In this document: positions 61,800 to 64,000 of the stretch, piece by piece | Numbering within the stretch: the stretch's first letter is position 1 | How the letters are laid out: every line of letters starts with the position of its first letter | Assembly (NCBI RefSeq): GCF_029255145.1 | Contig: NZ_JAPUVQ010000150.1 | Coordinates: 26,727 to 90,726 of the forward strand | Direction of reading: 5' to 3' | DNA length: 64,000 nucleotides | Source of the DNA: Accumulibacter sp003538495 | Lineage (GTDB): Bacteria > Pseudomonadota > Gammaproteobacteria > Burkholderiales > Rhodocyclaceae | Made by a program: the position numbers and the translations under genes | The notes under the pieces: generated by a model | The model's database searches: none | What the model was told of the DNA's origin: nothing | The model's input: only the letters and a program-made list of their open reading frames with translations

Positions 61800-63602
61800 A
61801 TGCGTACTCATTATTGTGGACAAGTCAATTCACAGCTGATTGGCCAGGAGGTACGGCTCTGCGGCTGGGCGCACCGGCGCCGGGACCACGGCGGCGTGAT
61901 CTTCGTCGACCTGCGCGACCGCGAGGGCCTAACGCAGATCGTCTGCGATCCGGACCGTCCGGAGATGTTCGCCACCGCCGAGCTGGTCCGCAACGAGTTC
62001 TGCCTGAGGATTACGGGCAAGGTCCGTGCGCGTCCGGCCGGCACGGTCAACGCCAACATCGCCAGCGGCGAGGTCGAGATTCTTTGTCACAAGATGGAAG
62101 TCCTCAACGCTTCGGTAACGCCCCCCTTTCAGCTTGACGAAGAAAACCTGTCGGAGAGCATTCGCCTGCTGCACCGGGTGATCGACCTGCGCCGACCGCA
62201 GATGCAGAAGAACATGCGGCTTCGTTACCAGACGGCCCGCGCCTTCCGGCGTTTCCTGGATGAGGCCGGCTTCATGGACATCGAAACGCCGATGCTCACC
62301 AAGAGCACGCCAGAGGGCGCCCGCGACTATCTGGTGCCGTCGCGTGTTCATCCGGGACAGTTCTTCGCCCTTCCCCAGTCACCGCAACTGTTCAAGCAAC
62401 TGCTGATGGTGGCCGGTTTTGACCGCTACTACCAGATTGTCAAGTGCTTCCGCGACGAGGACCTGCGCGCCGACCGGCAACCGGAGTTCACCCAGGTCGA
62501 TCTCGAAACCTCGTTCATGGGCGAGGGCGAAATCATCCAGCTGATGGAGGAGTTGATCCGCGCGGTGTTCAGGGAAGTGATCGGCGCCGAGCTGCCCGAC
62601 CCCTTCCCGCGTCTGAGCTACAGCGAGGCCATGGACCGCTACGGCTCGGACAAGCCGGACCTGCGCGTGACGCTCGAACTGGTCGAAGTGGCCGACGTTC
62701 TGAAGGACGTTTCCTTCAAGGTCTTTGCCGGCGTCGCCAACAGCGAAGGCGGTCGCATCGCCGCCTTGCGCGTTCCCGGCGGAGCCAGCCTGACGCGCAG
62801 CGAGATCGACGCCTACACCCAGTTTGTCGGCATCTACGGCGCCCGGGGGCTGGCCTACATCAAGGTCAACGATGTCACGCAGCTCAACGAAAGCGGCCTG
62901 CAATCACCAATTGTCAAGAACCTGCATCCGTTTGCGCTCCAGGCGATCGTCGACCGGACCGGCGCGCAGTCGGGCGATCTGATCTTCTTCGGTGCCGACA
63001 AGCGCAAGGTGGTGAACGACGCGCTCGGTGCCCTGCGGGTCAAGATCGGTCACGAAAAGGGCTTCCTGAACGGCCATGCCTGGGAGCCGGTGTGGATCGT
63101 GGACTTCCCGATGTTCGACTACGACGAGGAAGAGCGGCGGTGGACGGCCTGTCATCACCCGTTCACCAGTCCGAAGGACGGCCACCTGGAACTGCTGCAG
63201 AGCGACCCCGGCCGCTGCCTGGCGAAAGCGTACGATCTGGCGCTCAACGGCTCCGAACTGGGCGGCGGCTCGGTACGGATACACCGATCCGACGTGCAGG
63301 AGGCGGTTTTCAAGGTCTTGGGAATTGGCGACCAGGAGGCACGGCTCAAGTTCGGTTTCCTGCTCGACGCGCTGAAGTACGGCGCACCGCCGCACGGCGG
63401 CCTGGCCTTTGGCCTCGATCGCATCGTCACCATGATGGCCGGCGCCGAATCGATCCGCGACGTGATCGCTTTCCCGAAGACCCAGCGCGCCCAGTGCCTG
63501 CTCACCGATGCCCCGAGCGCAGTGGACGACAAGCAGCTGCGCGAGCTGCATATCCGCCTGCGTCAGAGAGTCGAGACGCAGGTCGAGCTTGGCCAGAGCT
63601 GA
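61800..63602 (+). CDS. aspS: Aspartyl-tRNA synthetase
   Basis: A 600-aa class II synthetase. The N-terminal OB-fold anticodon-binding domain includes LCGWAHRRRDHGGVIFVDLR; class II motif 1 ends at FLDEAGFMDIETPMLT, motif 2 FRDEDLRADRQPEFTQVD, and motif 3 GLAFGLDRIVTMM. The GAD insertion domain sits between (about 280-420). This bacterial length fits D-type or non-discriminating enzyme (also charging tRNA-Asn if GatCAB exists); which type cannot be decided here. ATG at 61800 directly after DUF502. Confidence 0.96.
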   Translation: MRTHYCGQVNSQLIGQEVRLCGWAHRRRDHGGVIFVDLRDREGLTQIVCDPDRPEMFATAELVRNEFCLRITGKVRARPAGTVNANIASGEVEILCHKMEVLNASVTPPFQLDEENLSESIRLLHRVIDLRRPQMQKNMRLRYQTARAFRRFLDEAGFMDIETPMLTKSTPEGARDYLVPSRVHPGQFFALPQSPQLFKQLLMVAGFDRYYQIVKCFRDEDLRADRQPEFTQVDLETSFMGEGEIIQLMEELIRAVFREVIGAELPDPFPRLSYSEAMDRYGSDKPDLRVTLELVEVADVLKDVSFKVFAGVANSEGGRIAALRVPGGASLTRSEIDAYTQFVGIYGARGLAYIKVNDVTQLNESGLQSPIVKNLHPFALQAIVDRTGAQSGDLIFFGADKRKVVNDALGALRVKIGHEKGFLNGHAWEPVWIVDFPMFDYDEEERRWTACHHPFTSPKDGHLELLQSDPGRCLAKAYDLALNGSELGGGSVRIHRSDVQEAVFKVLGIGDQEARLKFGFLLDALKYGAPPHGGLAFGLDRIVTMMAGAESIRDVIAFPKTQRAQCLLTDAPSAVDDKQLRELHIRLRQRVETQVELGQS

Positions 63603-63608
63603 ACAAAC

Positions 63609-64000
63609 GTGTTTCGTGTCACCGGCGTTGTCCGCCTGCTGCTGGCAGCGCTCGTCGCGCTGTTCGGCCTGGTCGGCGCCGCGCAGGCACGTGCAGCGCA
63701 GCCCCCCCAGAGCGTCGCTCTGGCTGAACTTCCTGCCGAGGCTCAGCAGGTCCTGCAGCTGATCCGGCAGGGCGGGCCTTTTCCGTACCCGCACAAGGAC
63801 GGCAGTGTTTTCGGCAATTTCGAGCGACTTCTACCACTACGCAGCCGCGGCTACTACCGGGAGTACACGGTGCCGACCCCGGGCAGCGCCAGCCGCGGCG
63901 CACGACGCATCGTTGCCGGTCAGGGAGGTGGCGGCGAAACCGCCCAGCGAGTATTACTACACCGACGATCACTACCGCAGTTTCCGGCGCATCCGCGAAT
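63609..64000 (+). pseudogene. Secreted barnase-like ribonuclease, frameshifted and cut by window edge
   Basis: The GTG at 63609, six bases after aspS, opens a product with a signal peptide (VRLLLAALVALFGLVGAAQA, residues about 8-27). The RNase core is FPYPHKDGSVFGNFERLLPL then RSRGYYREYTVPTPGS, as in guanyl-specific/barnase enzymes. After RRIVAGQGG the expected end (SEYYYTDDHYRSFRRI) is found in the +1 frame, so a one-base insertion, or two-base loss, lies at about 63920-63940 in GGGAGGTGGCGGCG. The window stops soon after. It may be a real inactivation or a base-call error. Confidence 0.75.

Noticed and set aside
1..64000. CRISPR arrays, tRNA or rRNA genes
   Set aside because: No spaced direct repeats, no tRNA-like TpsiC arm contexts outside coding genes and no rRNA segments were noticed on reading; tRNAscan-SE and minced would be decisive.

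Overview
This window is from a high-GC, gene-dense betaproteobacterial chromosome. I infer Rhodocyclales, possibly close to Candidatus Accumulibacter. The clues are the his-HIT-tatABC gene order, a short (about 100 aa) H-NS protein, a tolB-pal-cpoB-queE block, a pilBCD block, and polyhydroxyalkanoate genes (extracellular-type PHB depolymerase plus phasin). No rRNA, tRNA, CRISPR array, prophage or intact insertion sequence was seen. Taxonomy is inferred from gene content only.

Layout. 1-6.6 kb: histidine biosynthesis (hisC divergent and cut by the left edge; hisB-H-A-F-I-E in an overlapping operon), a HIT hydrolase and the Tat export system. 6.6-13.6 kb: a class II amidotransferase, a DegS/DegQ-like protease, a NIF3 protein, a FAH-family enzyme, a DUF3124 protein, a Gx transporter-like membrane protein, ubiX, a small LON-domain remnant and an MFS transporter. 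13.7-22.5 kb: a 1.4-kaa five-PAS GGDEF-EAL sensor, mutY, a flavin reductase, an H-NS protein, galE and apaH. 22.6-30.2 kb: alpha-2-macroglobulin with an intact thioester motif, followed by its usual partner pbpC.

30.2-39 kb is the most accessory-looking part: a decayed IS3-type fragment, a class II aldolase, a D-aminoacylase-like amidohydrolase, three small uncharacterised genes, a probable gene remnant, a nuclease/ATPase pair of the SbcD + hookless SbcC/YhaN type, and a truncated VapB-like antitoxin ORF beside an inverted repeat.

39-46.8 kb: a lytic transglycosylase, tolB-pal-cpoB-queE, then PilZ, PHB depolymerase and phasin genes lying between queE and queC. 46.8-64 kb: a CNNM/CorC-type membrane protein, a second lytic transglycosylase, plsB, a divergent EF-G homologue lacking the catalytic His, a malic enzyme with a phosphotransacetylase domain, pilB-pilC-pilD, an FmdB zinc ribbon, DUF502, aspS, and a barnase-like secreted RNase whose reading frame is broken near the right edge.

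Most of the window is ordinary housekeeping sequence. I found no convincing complete new system. The best leads are the internally deleted LON-domain ORF translationally locked between ubiX and an MFS gene, the PHA cassette inside the tol-que block, the nuclease/ATPase island, the catalytic-His-less EF-G and several decayed fragments.
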